This document shows positions 17,347 to 25,545 of a stretch of DNA of 64,000 nucleotides, one piece after another. The DNA is taken from positions 93,383 through 157,382 of the forward strand of contig JAUJMY010000005.1 in the NCBI GenBank assembly GCA_030446625.1. Direction: 5' to 3'. This DNA comes from Gaiellaceae bacterium (GTDB taxonomy: Bacteria > Actinomycetota > Thermoleophilia > Gaiellales > Gaiellaceae). The position numbers and the translations under genes are program-made. The notes below the pieces were generated by a model. The model had not been told where the DNA came from, ran no database searches, and saw nothing but the letters and a program-made list of their open reading frames with translations. Each line of letters begins with the position of its first letter. The first letter of the stretch is position 1.

Positions 17347-18074
17347 ACGACGACTTCAGGCCGCGCCTGTTCGTGGACGGGATCCGCTTCGTGCTCGACA
17401 ACGCGTCGTTGATCGCGGCGAAGACGCTCGAGCATCTCGTTCTGAGCGGCGCCGCGATCGGCGTGGCCCTCGCGATCGCGGTACCTCTCGGTGTGCTGCT
17501 CGGACACGCCCACCGCGGCGCGTTCCTCGCGATCAACGTCGGCAACGTCGGACGTGCGCTGCCGAGCCTCGCGCTGATCGCGTTCGGCCTGCCGATCTTC
17601 GGGATCAGCTTCACGAACGTCCTCGTCGCGCTCGTGGTGCTTGCGATTCCGCCGATGCTCCTGAACACGTACGTCGCGATCGACGGCGTGGACGCGGACG
17701 CGGTCGGCGCCGCGCGCGGAATGGGGATGACGGAAGGCCAGATCGTGCGGCGCGTGGAGCTTCCGCTCGCCCTCCCGTTGATCTTCGCGGGTGTTCGCAT
17801 CGCGGCCGTCTTCGTCGTCGCGACGGCCACGATCGCCGCGATCGCGGGCGGCGGCGGGCTGGGCGACATCATCGTGAACCAGGCGAGCTACCGCCTTCGC
17901 GGTGTCGTCGGAGCGTCGATGTGCGTCATCGTGCTCGCCCTTGCGGTCAGCGCGGCACTGGCTGCGCTCCAGCGGCTCGTCACCCCGCCCAACCTGCGGC
18001 CGCGCGTGCTCATGCTCGAGCCGACACACGTCCCGTCGCTCGCGTCGCGCGCTGACCCGGAGCCTGGCCCGTAG
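17343..18074 (+). CDS. Glycine betaine-type ABC transporter permease (OpuCD-like)
   Basis: 243 residues from ATG 17343, overlapping the previous stop by four bases. It has five to six membrane helices, 'GAARGMGMTEGQIVRRVELPLA' as the coupling loop, and 'AGGGGLGDIIVNQ', typical of OpuC/OsmU permeases. It is the second half of a heterodimeric channel. The binding protein that would complete the system lies 880 bases on, beyond a decayed oxidoreductase. Confidence 0.9.
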   Translation: MNDDFRPRLFVDGIRFVLDNASLIAAKTLEHLVLSGAAIGVALAIAVPLGVLLGHAHRGAFLAINVGNVGRALPSLALIAFGLPIFGISFTNVLVALVVLAIPPMLLNTYVAIDGVDADAVGAARGMGMTEGQIVRRVELPLALPLIFAGVRIAAVFVVATATIAAIAGGGGLGDIIVNQASYRLRGVVGASMCVIVLALAVSAALAALQRLVTPPNLRPRVLMLEPTHVPSLASRADPEPGP

Positions 18075-18083
18075 GGTGGGAGC

Positions 18084-18849
18084 GTGGTCGAGCTCTACGA
18101 CGTGATCGTGATCGGCGGGGGCCGGCGGGCGAAAAATGTCGCCGGGCGCTGCGCCGCCGGCGGCCTTTCGGTCGTGCTGGTCGAGCACGAGCTGGTCGGC
18201 GGCGAGTGCTCGTACTGGGGCTGCATCCCGAGTAAGACCCTCCTGCGCCCGGGAGACGCTGTCGCCGCGACGCGACGCGTGCCGGGCGCGGTCGAGGCGC
18301 TCCGGGGCAGTGGAACGACGCGGGGCAGTGACGTGGCTCCGCGACGCCGGCGTGACCTTCGTGCGCGGCCACGGACGGCTCGCGGGAGAGCGCGCCGTCG
18401 AGGTCGATGGTGCGGACACGCGGCGTCGTCTGGAAGCGCGGCGCGCGCTGTCATCGTCGCCACCGGCACGGCTGCCGTGATGCCGGACGTCGCAGGTCTG
18501 CAAGAGGCGATGGCATGGGACAACCGCGCTGCGACGGAAGCTCGCCGGCTCCCGAAGCGCCTGCTCGTTCTCGGCGGCGGCGCCGTCGGCGCCGAGCTCG
18601 CGCAGGCGTACAAGCGGCTCGGCAGCGACGTGGTGACGATCATCGAGAGTGGACCGCGGCTGCTCGCGCGGGAGGAGCCCTTCGCGGGCGACGAGGTCGG
18701 AGCCGCCTTCGCCGACGAGGGAATCGACGTCGTCACGAACGCGCGCGGTCGTCGGGGAAGTCCCACTCGAGCGGCTCTGGCACGCGGTCCCGCCGTTCCC
18801 GACGGTGAGCGAGGTCTGGCTGCGGCTTCTCGAGGCATACGGCCTCTGA
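18084..18849 (+). pseudogene. Decayed dihydrolipoamide dehydrogenase-like flavoprotein disulfide reductase
   Basis: The sequence begins as a clear flavoprotein disulfide reductase: 'YDVIVIGGG' (FAD motif, with the usual GPAG altered to GRRA) and the redox-active 'GGECSYWGCIPSKTLL'. It then shifts frame around 18300 and again near 18450. The NAD-binding 'LLVLGGGAVGAELAQAYKRLG' is intact. At about 18745 sequence jumps to the extreme C-terminus 'VVGEVPLERLWHAVPPFP', skipping roughly 200 residues of the central and dimerisation domains. With at least two frameshifts and one large deletion it cannot be functional. It lies between the permease and binding-protein genes of the osmolyte importer. Confidence 0.88.
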
Positions 18850-18953
18850 CAGAAGGCTCGAACTCCAGCGCCCAGCGAGCGAAAGTTAAGCGGGACGTAA
18901 CGGTCGCCGGACTAACGTCCCCCTCGCTTCGAACATCGACGTGGGAGGAATGC

Positions 18954-19904
18954 ATGAAACCGAGCTGGCGCAGGCTCCTCGGCCTGCTGGTCGTGATGTC
19001 CGCGCTCGTCCTCGCCGTAGTCGGGTGCGGCGGCGACGACGAGGCGGCGGGGGAGGGCACGACCTCGGCAGACACCGCGGACGTCACGAGCGACAAGCCG
19101 ACCATCGTCATCGGCACGAAGAACTTCCCCGAGCAGTTCATCCTGGGCGAGCTGTACGCGCAAGCGCTCGAGGCGAAGGGCTACGACGTCACGCTGAAGA
19201 GCAACATCGGCAGCACCGAGATCATCGACAAGGCGCTCACGAGCGGGAAGATCGACCTCTACCCGGAGTACACGGGGACCGCCCTGACCGTCGTCTTCGG
19301 CGCGCAGGGCTCGGCCGAGTCCGCGGAGGCGACCTACGAGGCTGCCAAGGAGAAGTACGAGGCGCGCGGGCAGACGCTGTTCGCCATGACGCCGTTCTCC
19401 GACTCCGACGCGATCGCGGTCCGGAAGTCGACCGCGGAGGAGAACGGACTCACCTCGGTCGGCGACCTGAAGACGCTGGGCACGTTCAAGCTCGGCGGCC
19501 AGCCGGAGTTCCGAACGCGGGCCCAGGGATTGCCGGGCCTCAGGCGGAACTACGGGCTGACGAACGTGAAGTTCGTCCCGTTTGCCGGCATCAGCCCGTA
19601 CGAGGCGCTCGACCAGGAGAAGGTCGACGCCGCCGCGATCTTTTCGACCGACCCGCCGCTCGGGACGGGCAAATACGTCGTCCTCGAGGACCCCGAGGCG
19701 CAGTTCGGGTTCCAGAACGTCGCACCCGTCGTCGACCGGGAGCTCGCCGACCGCGGCGGAGACGAGCTGCGGGAGACAATCGACGCGGTCTCGGAGATGC
19801 TCACGGACGAGGCGATCATCGCCATGAACAAGGCGGTCGTGCTCGACCAGCGCCCGGCGAAGGAAGTCGCGCGCGAGTTCCTCGAGGCGAATCAGCTCAC
19901 GTAG
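18954..19904 (+). CDS. Glycine betaine/choline ABC transporter substrate-binding lipoprotein
   Basis: A 316-residue lipoprotein. Signal peptide 1-22 ends in the lipobox AVVGC, followed by a Gly/Asp/Glu/Thr linker. The mature part begins 'IVIGTKNFPEQFILGELYAQ', the hallmark of the OpuAC/OsmX QAT-binding family, and has 'DLYPEYTGTAL'. ATG 18954 follows GGAGGA by six bases. It should deliver betaine-, choline- or carnitine-like solutes to the permeases upstream. It has its own leader after the pseudogene, so a separate promoter is possible. Confidence 0.93.
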   Translation: MKPSWRRLLGLLVVMSALVLAVVGCGGDDEAAGEGTTSADTADVTSDKPTIVIGTKNFPEQFILGELYAQALEAKGYDVTLKSNIGSTEIIDKALTSGKIDLYPEYTGTALTVVFGAQGSAESAEATYEAAKEKYEARGQTLFAMTPFSDSDAIAVRKSTAEENGLTSVGDLKTLGTFKLGGQPEFRTRAQGLPGLRRNYGLTNVKFVPFAGISPYEALDQEKVDAAAIFSTDPPLGTGKYVVLEDPEAQFGFQNVAPVVDRELADRGGDELRETIDAVSEMLTDEAIIAMNKAVVLDQRPAKEVAREFLEANQLT

Positions 19905-19909
19905 ATCCG

Positions 19910-19969
19910 GCCGGCGCGGCGCTGGGCGACGTGCGATCTCGTCGCGGTCGTCGAGCGCCGCGCCGGCCA
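19910..19969. terminator. Long hairpin after the osmolyte importer
   Basis: A perfect 15-bp inverted repeat (19910-19924 with 19955-19969, GC-only except the last pair) encloses 30 bases that contain a second 6-bp stem (GCGACG 19927-19932 with CGTCGC 19941-19946). It lies five bases after the binding-protein stop and before the convergent SDR stop. No T-run follows, so it may act as a terminator or an mRNA 3'-end protector for both converging genes. Confidence 0.65.
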
Positions 19970-20025
19970 GGCGCGGAGCGCCAGGTCTTCACAAAAACAA
20001 GACGGGGACGGCTATACCGCGGGCG

Positions 20026-20811
20026 TCAGGCACCCTGCCCCAGGTTGATCATCAGGCCGCCGTCCATGAAGTACGTCGCGCCCGTGACGTACTCGCTGTC
20101 CTCGGAGGCGAGGAACACCGCCAGCCGGGCGATCTCGGCGGGCTCCGCGGCGCGCTTCCACGGGATGCTCTGAACCTGCTCCTCGAGCAGCTTTGGATCG
20201 TCGATCGCGGCCTGGTTGAACGGCGTCAGCACCATTCCGGGGCCGAGGCTGTTCACGTTGATCTTCAGCGGCGCCAGCTCGAGCGCCAACGTCCTCGTGA
20301 GCATGCGGAGGGCGCCCTTCGAGCAGTCGTAGTCGGCACCGCCGGGGTTCGGCGTGTTCTGGTGCACCGACGTCACGTTGATGATCTTGCCGCCGCTCAT
20401 CCCGTCGTTCGACTTGCGGAGCTGCACGTAGCGCCGGCAGCAGAAGAAGGCGCCGTAGAGGTTCGTCCGGATCGCCTTGTCGAACGTCTCGGTGGCAAGG
20501 TCGGCGACCTCGTCGCCCGAGGCGTCGACGCCGGCGTTGTTCATGAGGATGTCGACGCGGCCGAATTCCCTCACCGCCTCGTCGAAGAGCCGGTCGACCT
20601 GCTGCTCGTCCGTGATGTCGGCCTGCACGAGGGTCGCGCGCCGGCCCTGCGCCTCGATCTCCTCGCGGGTCTTCTCGGCGCCCGCGGCGTCCTCGAGGTA
20701 GTGCACCACGACGTCCGCACCCTCTTTGGCGAACTCGATCGCCGTGGCCTGTCCGATTCCCGAATCCGACCCGGTGATCAGCGCGGTCCTGTCCTCCAGC
20801 CGTCCGTTCAT
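20026..20811 (-). CDS. SDR oxidoreductase, glucose-1-dehydrogenase-like
   Basis: 261 residues from ATG 20811. It has NAD(P)-binding 'TGSDSGIGQATA', NNAG, Ser in 'INVTSVHQ', the Tyr/Lys of 'YDCSKGALRMLTRTLALELA', and the C-terminal 'YVTGATYFMDGGL'. The HQNTPNPGGADYDCSK region resembles Bacillus glucose 1-dehydrogenase. It overlaps the stop of the GH15 gene by four bases; together they could release and oxidise glucose, a link I infer from context. Confidence 0.88.
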   Translation of the reverse strand: MNGRLEDRTALITGSDSGIGQATAIEFAKEGADVVVHYLEDAAGAEKTREEIEAQGRRATLVQADITDEQQVDRLFDEAVREFGRVDILMNNAGVDASGDEVADLATETFDKAIRTNLYGAFFCCRRYVQLRKSNDGMSGGKIINVTSVHQNTPNPGGADYDCSKGALRMLTRTLALELAPLKINVNSLGPGMVLTPFNQAAIDDPKLLEEQVQSIPWKRAAEPAEIARLAVFLASEDSEYVTGATYFMDGGLMINLGQGA

Positions 20812-22619
20812 GGCGCCTCCTCCTGTGATTGCGCGGTCGCCTCCGTGAGGCGCCACGCGGCGTTGATGAGCCCGACATGCGAGAAGGCCTGCGGAAAGTT
20901 CCCGAGGAGCTCCTTGCGGTCGGGATCGGCCTGCTCGGCCAGGAGGCCGAGGTCGTTGGCGTAGGACGTTGCTCGATCGAACCACTCCTCGGCGCGAGCG
21001 ACCTCGCCGCCCAGTGCGAGACACTCGACGAGCCAGTAGGTGCAGATGAGAAAGCCCATCGGGTCGGCCGGCCAGCGGCGGACGAGACCGATGTCGCCGA
21101 GCTCCCGCTCCACCGCCTCGATCGTCGTCCACATCCGCTCGTCGCGTGCCGGCAGGAAGTGCACGAGCGGGAGTAGGAGGACGGACGCGTCGAGATCGTC
21201 GGAGCCGAAGGCGCCGGTGTACGCGCCCGCGCGCTCGCTCCAGGCCTTGGCGAGCACGGCCGTGCGAACGTCCTCGCGGGCCTCCTCCCAGCGGCGGAGG
21301 TCGAGATCGTCGCCGAGCAGCGGGGCGAGCCGGATCGCCCGGTCGAGGGCGACCCAGCACATGACCTTCGAGGACACGTACTGGCGCGGGTGCTCCCGGG
21401 ACTCCCACATCCCCGCATCCGGGTCGCGCCAGGTCGCCGCCGCCCGGTCTGCGAGGGCGACGAGCAGCTCGCGCGTCGGCTCGTCCAGCTCTCCGAGCTG
21501 GTCGCGCAGCTGCTCGACGGCGTCCAGGACCTCGCCGAGGACGTCGAGCTGCTCCTGGTCCCAGGCGGCGTTCCCGGCCCGCACCGGCCGGCTGTCACGA
21601 AAACCCGGAAGGTGCGAGAGCTCGTGCTCGGCGAGGTCGCGCTCGCCCGCCACGCCGTACATGATCTGGACGCGCTGGCCCTCGACGAGGTGACCGCCCG
21701 CGTCCGCGATCCACCGAAAGAGCCGATCTCCCTCGTCGGCACAGGCGGCGATCCACAGCGACCGGATCGTCAGGCTGAGGTCGCGCAGCCACGCGAAGCG
21801 ATAGTCGAAGTTGAGCTGCCCTCCGATCTCCTCGGGCAGGGAGGTCGTCGCGGCTGCCACCACTGCGCCCGTCGGCTGGTAGGTCAGCCCCTGGAGCACG
21901 AGCGAGCCCAGCCGCACCGCGTCTCGATGGCGCCCCTCGTAGCCGTCGTGCAGCTGCGCCCACGATTCCCAGGCGGCGAGCGTGTCGTCGAGCGTCGCGC
22001 GGTCGCGGCTGTCCGGCTCGGTGCTCTCGGCCGCCGGGGCGAAGGCGAGCGTGAAGTCCACCCGCTCCCCGGGATGCACGGTGAAGCGTCCCGTTGCACA
22101 GCCCGCTCCGGGCGTCAGCGTGACGCCGGCACCGAGCGACAGCGTGGCGGGCCCGCCCCGCGCGACCACGCCGTTCTCCGAGCCGCGCACGTTCGGGACC
22201 GTCAACCCGTACTCCATGCGCGGAGCGAACTCGGTCGCCATCTCAACGGTCCCCCGGTTCCCCTCGACGCGCCGCAGCAGCACGTGCGGGCTGCGGAGGC
22301 CGAGGTCGTGGCCGCGCGTCCTCGGCTCGAGCGCGAGCGCGTCCGTGACGGTGACCTCGCCTCGCGCGGTCGTGAAGACCGTGCGCAGCACGAGCGAGTC
22401 GGGCGCGTAGTGCCGCGTGCACTCGAAGGCCGCCGCCGGGCACAGTGACCAGTGGCCGGCATCGGGCCCGAGCAGCCGGCCGAACACCGACGGGGAATCG
22501 AAACGCGGCACGCACCACCAGTCCACGGAGCCGGCACGATCCACGAGCGCCGCAGAGTGGCAGTCGGAGAGGAATCCGTAGTCGCCGATCTCACGCGGCG
22601 CACCGCGTCGTTCCGCCAT
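20808..22619 (-). CDS. Glycoside hydrolase family 15 (glucoamylase/trehalase-like)
   Basis: A 603-residue GH15 protein. The N-terminal beta-sandwich starts 'GDYGFLSDCHSAALVDRAGS'. The (alpha/alpha)6 barrel has 'FDYRFAWLRDLSLTI', the general acid in 'DAGMWESREHPRQYVSSKVM' and the general base in 'LLAEQADP', followed by 'NFPQAFSHVGLINAA'. It has no signal peptide, so it is cytosolic. In actinobacteria this family includes trehalases and isomalto-dextranases as well as glucoamylases, so the sugar is uncertain. It is coupled to the SDR by ATGA overlap. Confidence 0.92.
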   Translation of the reverse strand: MAERRGAPREIGDYGFLSDCHSAALVDRAGSVDWWCVPRFDSPSVFGRLLGPDAGHWSLCPAAAFECTRHYAPDSLVLRTVFTTARGEVTVTDALALEPRTRGHDLGLRSPHVLLRRVEGNRGTVEMATEFAPRMEYGLTVPNVRGSENGVVARGGPATLSLGAGVTLTPGAGCATGRFTVHPGERVDFTLAFAPAAESTEPDSRDRATLDDTLAAWESWAQLHDGYEGRHRDAVRLGSLVLQGLTYQPTGAVVAAATTSLPEEIGGQLNFDYRFAWLRDLSLTIRSLWIAACADEGDRLFRWIADAGGHLVEGQRVQIMYGVAGERDLAEHELSHLPGFRDSRPVRAGNAAWDQEQLDVLGEVLDAVEQLRDQLGELDEPTRELLVALADRAAATWRDPDAGMWESREHPRQYVSSKVMCWVALDRAIRLAPLLGDDLDLRRWEEAREDVRTAVLAKAWSERAGAYTGAFGSDDLDASVLLLPLVHFLPARDERMWTTIEAVERELGDIGLVRRWPADPMGFLICTYWLVECLALGGEVARAEEWFDRATSYANDLGLLAEQADPDRKELLGNFPQAFSHVGLINAAWRLTEATAQSQEEAP

Positions 22620-22788
22620 TCGTGCCTTCTCTCGCTGGCCGGGCTCGATCGAACAGCGGCCCGCGTGAGAGTCAGACTACGCGTCAGGGCGTGCGTCGAC
22701 GGGCTCTCGCGCACTCGGATCCGCATTAAAAATCGGTGAACTCGCGGCTACCCGGCGCGCACGTAGCCCCGGTCGACGCGACGCGCGA

Positions 22789-24325
22789 TCAGCGGACGCG
22801 GACGACGTTCGAGGTTCGCAACGGTCTTCCGTTCCGGTCGAGCGCGACGGCCGCGGCGTACCTCGCCGCATCGGGTACGCGGAGCACGGTTTCGAACCCG
22901 CGTCTCGGCACCGTCGCGCGGGGCTCGAGCTTCTCGGGCGACGAGCCGGTTCTAAGTTGCCACGAGGCGAGCTCCGTCGCGCCGTTCCAGCTCGCGTACA
23001 GACGCGGACCGCCCGCCGTGGCGCGCGCTGCGACGCGCGGACGCGCGGCGGGACGCCCCGCCCACGGGAAGCGATAGACGCGGTAGTTCTGGCCGCCCCG
23101 CGGCAGCCGCGCGTCGAAGCGCGCGCGGTTGTCGTTGCCGTACTCCGTGAAGTACCCGGTGTTCCCCCAGCAGACGAGCACGTTCCCGTTCGGGAGCACC
23201 TGCGTGTTGCCGGTGATCCGCGCGAACAGCGGCGGCGTGTGGCGGATCTGCCGCGCGAGCGTCGCGCGCATGCGTCTCTTGTCCAGCGCGAGCATGAGCG
23301 CACGTGAGTGACGCCCGCCGTTCCGCACCGGCCCGTTGTCGAAGAGGCTGATGAGTCGGCCGTTGGCGTGCGACCGCGCGTCGTGCTGGAACGCGAATGT
23401 CGTCCCCCTGCCCATGGCGAAGTCGCTTCGCTTGCCCCCGAGTCGCCAGATGACGCGCCCGGTACGACGGTGGATCTTGTAGATCGCCCACGTGTTGCGC
23501 GCGGAGACGAGCAAGTGACCGTCGCTGTCGAAGCCGACCGAGTTGACATGGAAGTAGTCGAACGGGTGGTTCCGGCGTGGCGTTTCGTGGGACTCGGTGA
23601 TTCGTACGTGGTCGAGGCTGCGCCATTTCGAAGAGAACACGACCGCTCGGAATCGCGACTTCCTGGATCACGCAGTCGTACGCGCTCCCGCGCCTCGGGC
23701 CGCCGACGCTCGACAGGTTCGCGGGGACGGGGTCGTAGCTGACGACGAACGCCGTCCCGTCCGTGGTCAGCAAGTACTCGTGGAAGTCGGGCCAGAGATC
23801 GTCGCGCGACCGGAAGCGGGCGATCACGCGATAGGACGCGTCGGCGATCAGGTATTGCCCCCGCATCCCCACGCCTCGCCGATGGCTTCCCTCCCACCAT
23901 GTGAGAACGCGGCCGCCCTTGTAGATCCCCGGGCGGAGCGCCATCGTCGTCAGCGGCGTCGACGGCCGAAACCACACGACGTCGCCCCTGTTGTCGACGA
24001 TCAGCGCGCCGCGCTGACCCGGGCCCGACGACGGAGTGAGGAACAGCAGCCCGTTCGCGATGCCGCCCTCGCGGCGCAGCACGCTCACAGTCGCCGGCCT
24101 GAGATCGGGGCGCGAGACGAACCGGCGCTCCCGGCCGCGTGCTGCCGTCTCGGTCGGCGCGTGCGCGAGCCACGGGCTCGCCGCGGATTCTTCGTCGCCG
24201 AAGGACCACGCGGAGGGGCCGCCGAGCAACGCGGCGCCGGCGGTTCCCGCTGCGGCTGCGCGCACGAAGTCGGCGCGCGTCCAACGCTCGCCGTCGCGTA
24301 CAGGCTCTTCCAGGTCGTCGCTCAT
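22789..24325 (-). pseudogene. Arylsulfotransferase-family protein, single-base frameshift
   Basis: From ATG 24325 the frame gives a Tat-like N-terminus ('TRADFVRAAAAGTAGAALLGG'), then an arylsulfotransferase (ASST/Arylsulfotran_2) beta-propeller: 'GALIVDNRGDVVWFRP', 'WPDFHEYLLTTDGTAFVV'. At 23626-23628 one extra base in a run of three shifts the frame. The neighbouring frame continues 'WRSLDHVRITESHE' and 'HPFDYFHVNSVGFDSDGHLLVSARNT' to the stop at 22789. Removing one base restores about 512 residues. These exported enzymes move sulfate between phenols, but many family members are uncharacterised. The lesion could be a sequencing error. Confidence 0.8.
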
Positions 24326-24346
24326 CGCGTCTCCGGTCGGTGGCAG

Positions 24347-24391
24347 TGGGCCGTGGTGGATTCGAACCACCGACCTTGGGATTAAAAGTCC
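24347..24391 (-). repeat. Attachment-site repeat: 3' end of tRNA-Lys (att, distal copy)
   Basis: 45 bases match the 3' part of the tRNA-Lys at 33619-33663 with a single difference (24361). They cover the anticodon TTT, the variable loop, the T-arm, the acceptor 3' strand and the discriminator. Upstream sequence is unrelated, so this is not a tRNA gene. A tRNA 3'-end duplicate on the downstream side of an intact tRNA is the standard mark of a site-specific integration. Confidence 0.9.
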
Positions 24392-24432
24392 GCCCGGAAC
24401 GGCAGCTCGTCGCGACGGAAGGAAACGAGCTG

Positions 24433-24464
24433 CAACTCGCTCGACTCGAGGTTGCAGCGAGTTG
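24433..24464. repeat. Inverted repeat at the island edge
   Basis: CAACTCGCT (24433-24441) and AGCGAGTTG (24456-24464) are exact inverted copies with 14 bases between. The wider GCTGCAACTCG/CGAGGTTGCAGC pair around the same centre is a second possible pairing. It lies 41 bases inside the att copy, ahead of the XRE gene. It could be a terminator, a regulator operator, or a recombination accessory site. Confidence 0.5.
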
Positions 24465-24494
24465 AACGTAGCTGGAGGTGTTGGAGCCAAACCC

Positions 24495-24989
24495 GTGCTC
24501 CCGCGCGTACTCGCAGGTGAGCTCGTCGGCATCAAGGCCGGGACGATCGAGGGCTGGGAGCTGGGCCGGGTCGCCAGACCTCCGATCCACGACGTGCTTC
24601 GGCTGTCGCACTTCCTCCGCATCCCGGCGGACGAGATCCGGAGAGCCGTCTTCGATGATGCGGGCGAAGCGCCCTCGGCCGAAGAAACGCCTGACGAGGA
24701 AGAAAGAAAGAAAGCTGGCCGGAGGCGGAGTCCAGGAGCAGTGCCGCTCCTCGAAGCGGCTTTCCGTCTACTCGGCTGGAACGAGGCAGCCGCCGCGGAA
24801 GCGCTCGGTACCTCGGCCGAACAGGTACGAGCTTGGCGGTCCGGGTCGGAGCAGATGTCGTTCGCCGACTACATGACCCTGACCTCGATGATCGGCGTCG
24901 CCGCGGCCCAGGCAATGAAGGGTGGCGATGCCCGTATCGCGGACCTCGCGGCTGCCGCCGAGACGCTCGGGGTGAGATCGAGCGAGTGA
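24495..24989 (+). CDS. XRE-like regulator with truncated N-terminal HTH
   Basis: 164 residues from GTG 24495. Residues about 5-52 resemble the last helices of an XRE/HTH_3 domain ('IKAGTIEGWELGRVARPP', 'DVLRLSHFLRIPADEI'), but the first helix of the fold is missing, as if the gene was cut near the island edge. After an acidic linker a second helix-turn-helix-like segment follows ('AAAAEALGTSAEQVRAWRSG'). The stop overlaps the next start (GTGA), indicating coupling to the zinc-ribbon protein. Upstream frames do not supply the missing helix. The start is uncertain. Confidence 0.6.
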   Translation: MLPRVLAGELVGIKAGTIEGWELGRVARPPIHDVLRLSHFLRIPADEIRRAVFDDAGEAPSAEETPDEEERKKAGRRRSPGAVPLLEAAFRLLGWNEAAAAEALGTSAEQVRAWRSGSEQMSFADYMTLTSMIGVAAAQAMKGGDARIADLAAAAETLGVRSSE

Positions 24990-25174
24990 TCCTTCGCTGC
25001 ATCGAGTGCCGGCGCGAGAGTCCCGCCGGTCGTCATTGGCGTGCGTTTCTCGCGGACGATCCTCGCGACGACGATCCTCCCCAAGTGGCGTTGTTTTGCC
25101 CGAGCTGCGCCGAGCGCGAGTTCGGAGGGTTCCAAGAGTTCGGCGATTCGGTAGACGATACCGTGAGCGATTGA
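24986..25174 (+). CDS. Small double-CxxC zinc-ribbon protein
   Basis: A 62-residue protein from GTG 24986, translationally coupled to the XRE-like gene (overlap of four bases). It has two knuckles, CIEC near the start and CPSC about 33 residues later, the spacing of a single zinc ribbon. It ends in an acidic tail. No function can be assigned; such proteins often accompany DNA-binding partners. It is the second gene of the island cargo. Confidence 0.65.
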   Translation: MILRCIECRRESPAGRHWRAFLADDPRDDDPPQVALFCPSCAEREFGGFQEFGDSVDDTVSD

Positions 25175-25314
25175 CTCAACGTCTATCTGGGTCGATACGC
25201 ACTGAGGTGCTCGTGCCCGAACGGCGAAGACGCTGAGTGCGACGGGCGGCGCTCTCGATGGGAGAAAGCACGCCCGGAGAGGGATCAGCGGCTCAGTTCG
25301 GTCAACACGGGCTC

Positions 25315-25474
25315 GGGAGGTCCTGGCAGCCTGGGCGCAGAAGTGGCCGGAGGACGGTGTCTGCGTCTTCACGGTCGCCGAGGCCGACGGTACGATCGAG
25401 TGTGCGAAGGGGCTGCGGGTGCTGCCGGACCACACACGCGAGTCCGCGCCGCCGATCGACGTCCTCGTCTACCC
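25315..25474 (+). pseudogene. Partial copy of the DJ-1/PfpI gene (160 bp)
   Basis: These 160 bases match 30212-30371, inside the intact DJ-1/PfpI gene, with three differences. They correspond to codons about 20-73 and lack both the start and the catalytic cysteine, so they encode nothing useful. The two copies are direct repeats 4.9 kb apart and bracket the protease and regulator genes. The rest of 25175-25314 and 25475-25545 holds only the hairpin listed next. Confidence 0.9.
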
Positions 25475-25490
25475 GGCGCGCGGCCCAGAG

Positions 25491-25519
25491 CGTGGAGCTC
25501 CGATTGACGGAGCTCCACG
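25491..25519. terminator. Perfect 12-bp stem hairpin after the protease gene
   Basis: CGTGGAGCTCCG, loop ATTGA, CGGAGCTCCACG, followed on the plus strand by CGTTTT. It lies 27 bases beyond the stop of the minus-strand protease and right after the partial DJ-1 copy. The stem and short loop fit an intrinsic terminator, possibly working in both directions. Confidence 0.7.
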
Positions 25520-25545
25520 CGTTTTGGACGTCAGGTTTCCGCGGA

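Noticed and set aside
24348..24420. A second complete tRNA-Lys gene
   Set aside because: Only the 3' 45 bases match. The D-arm and the 5' acceptor strand are absent, so it is an attachment-site remnant.
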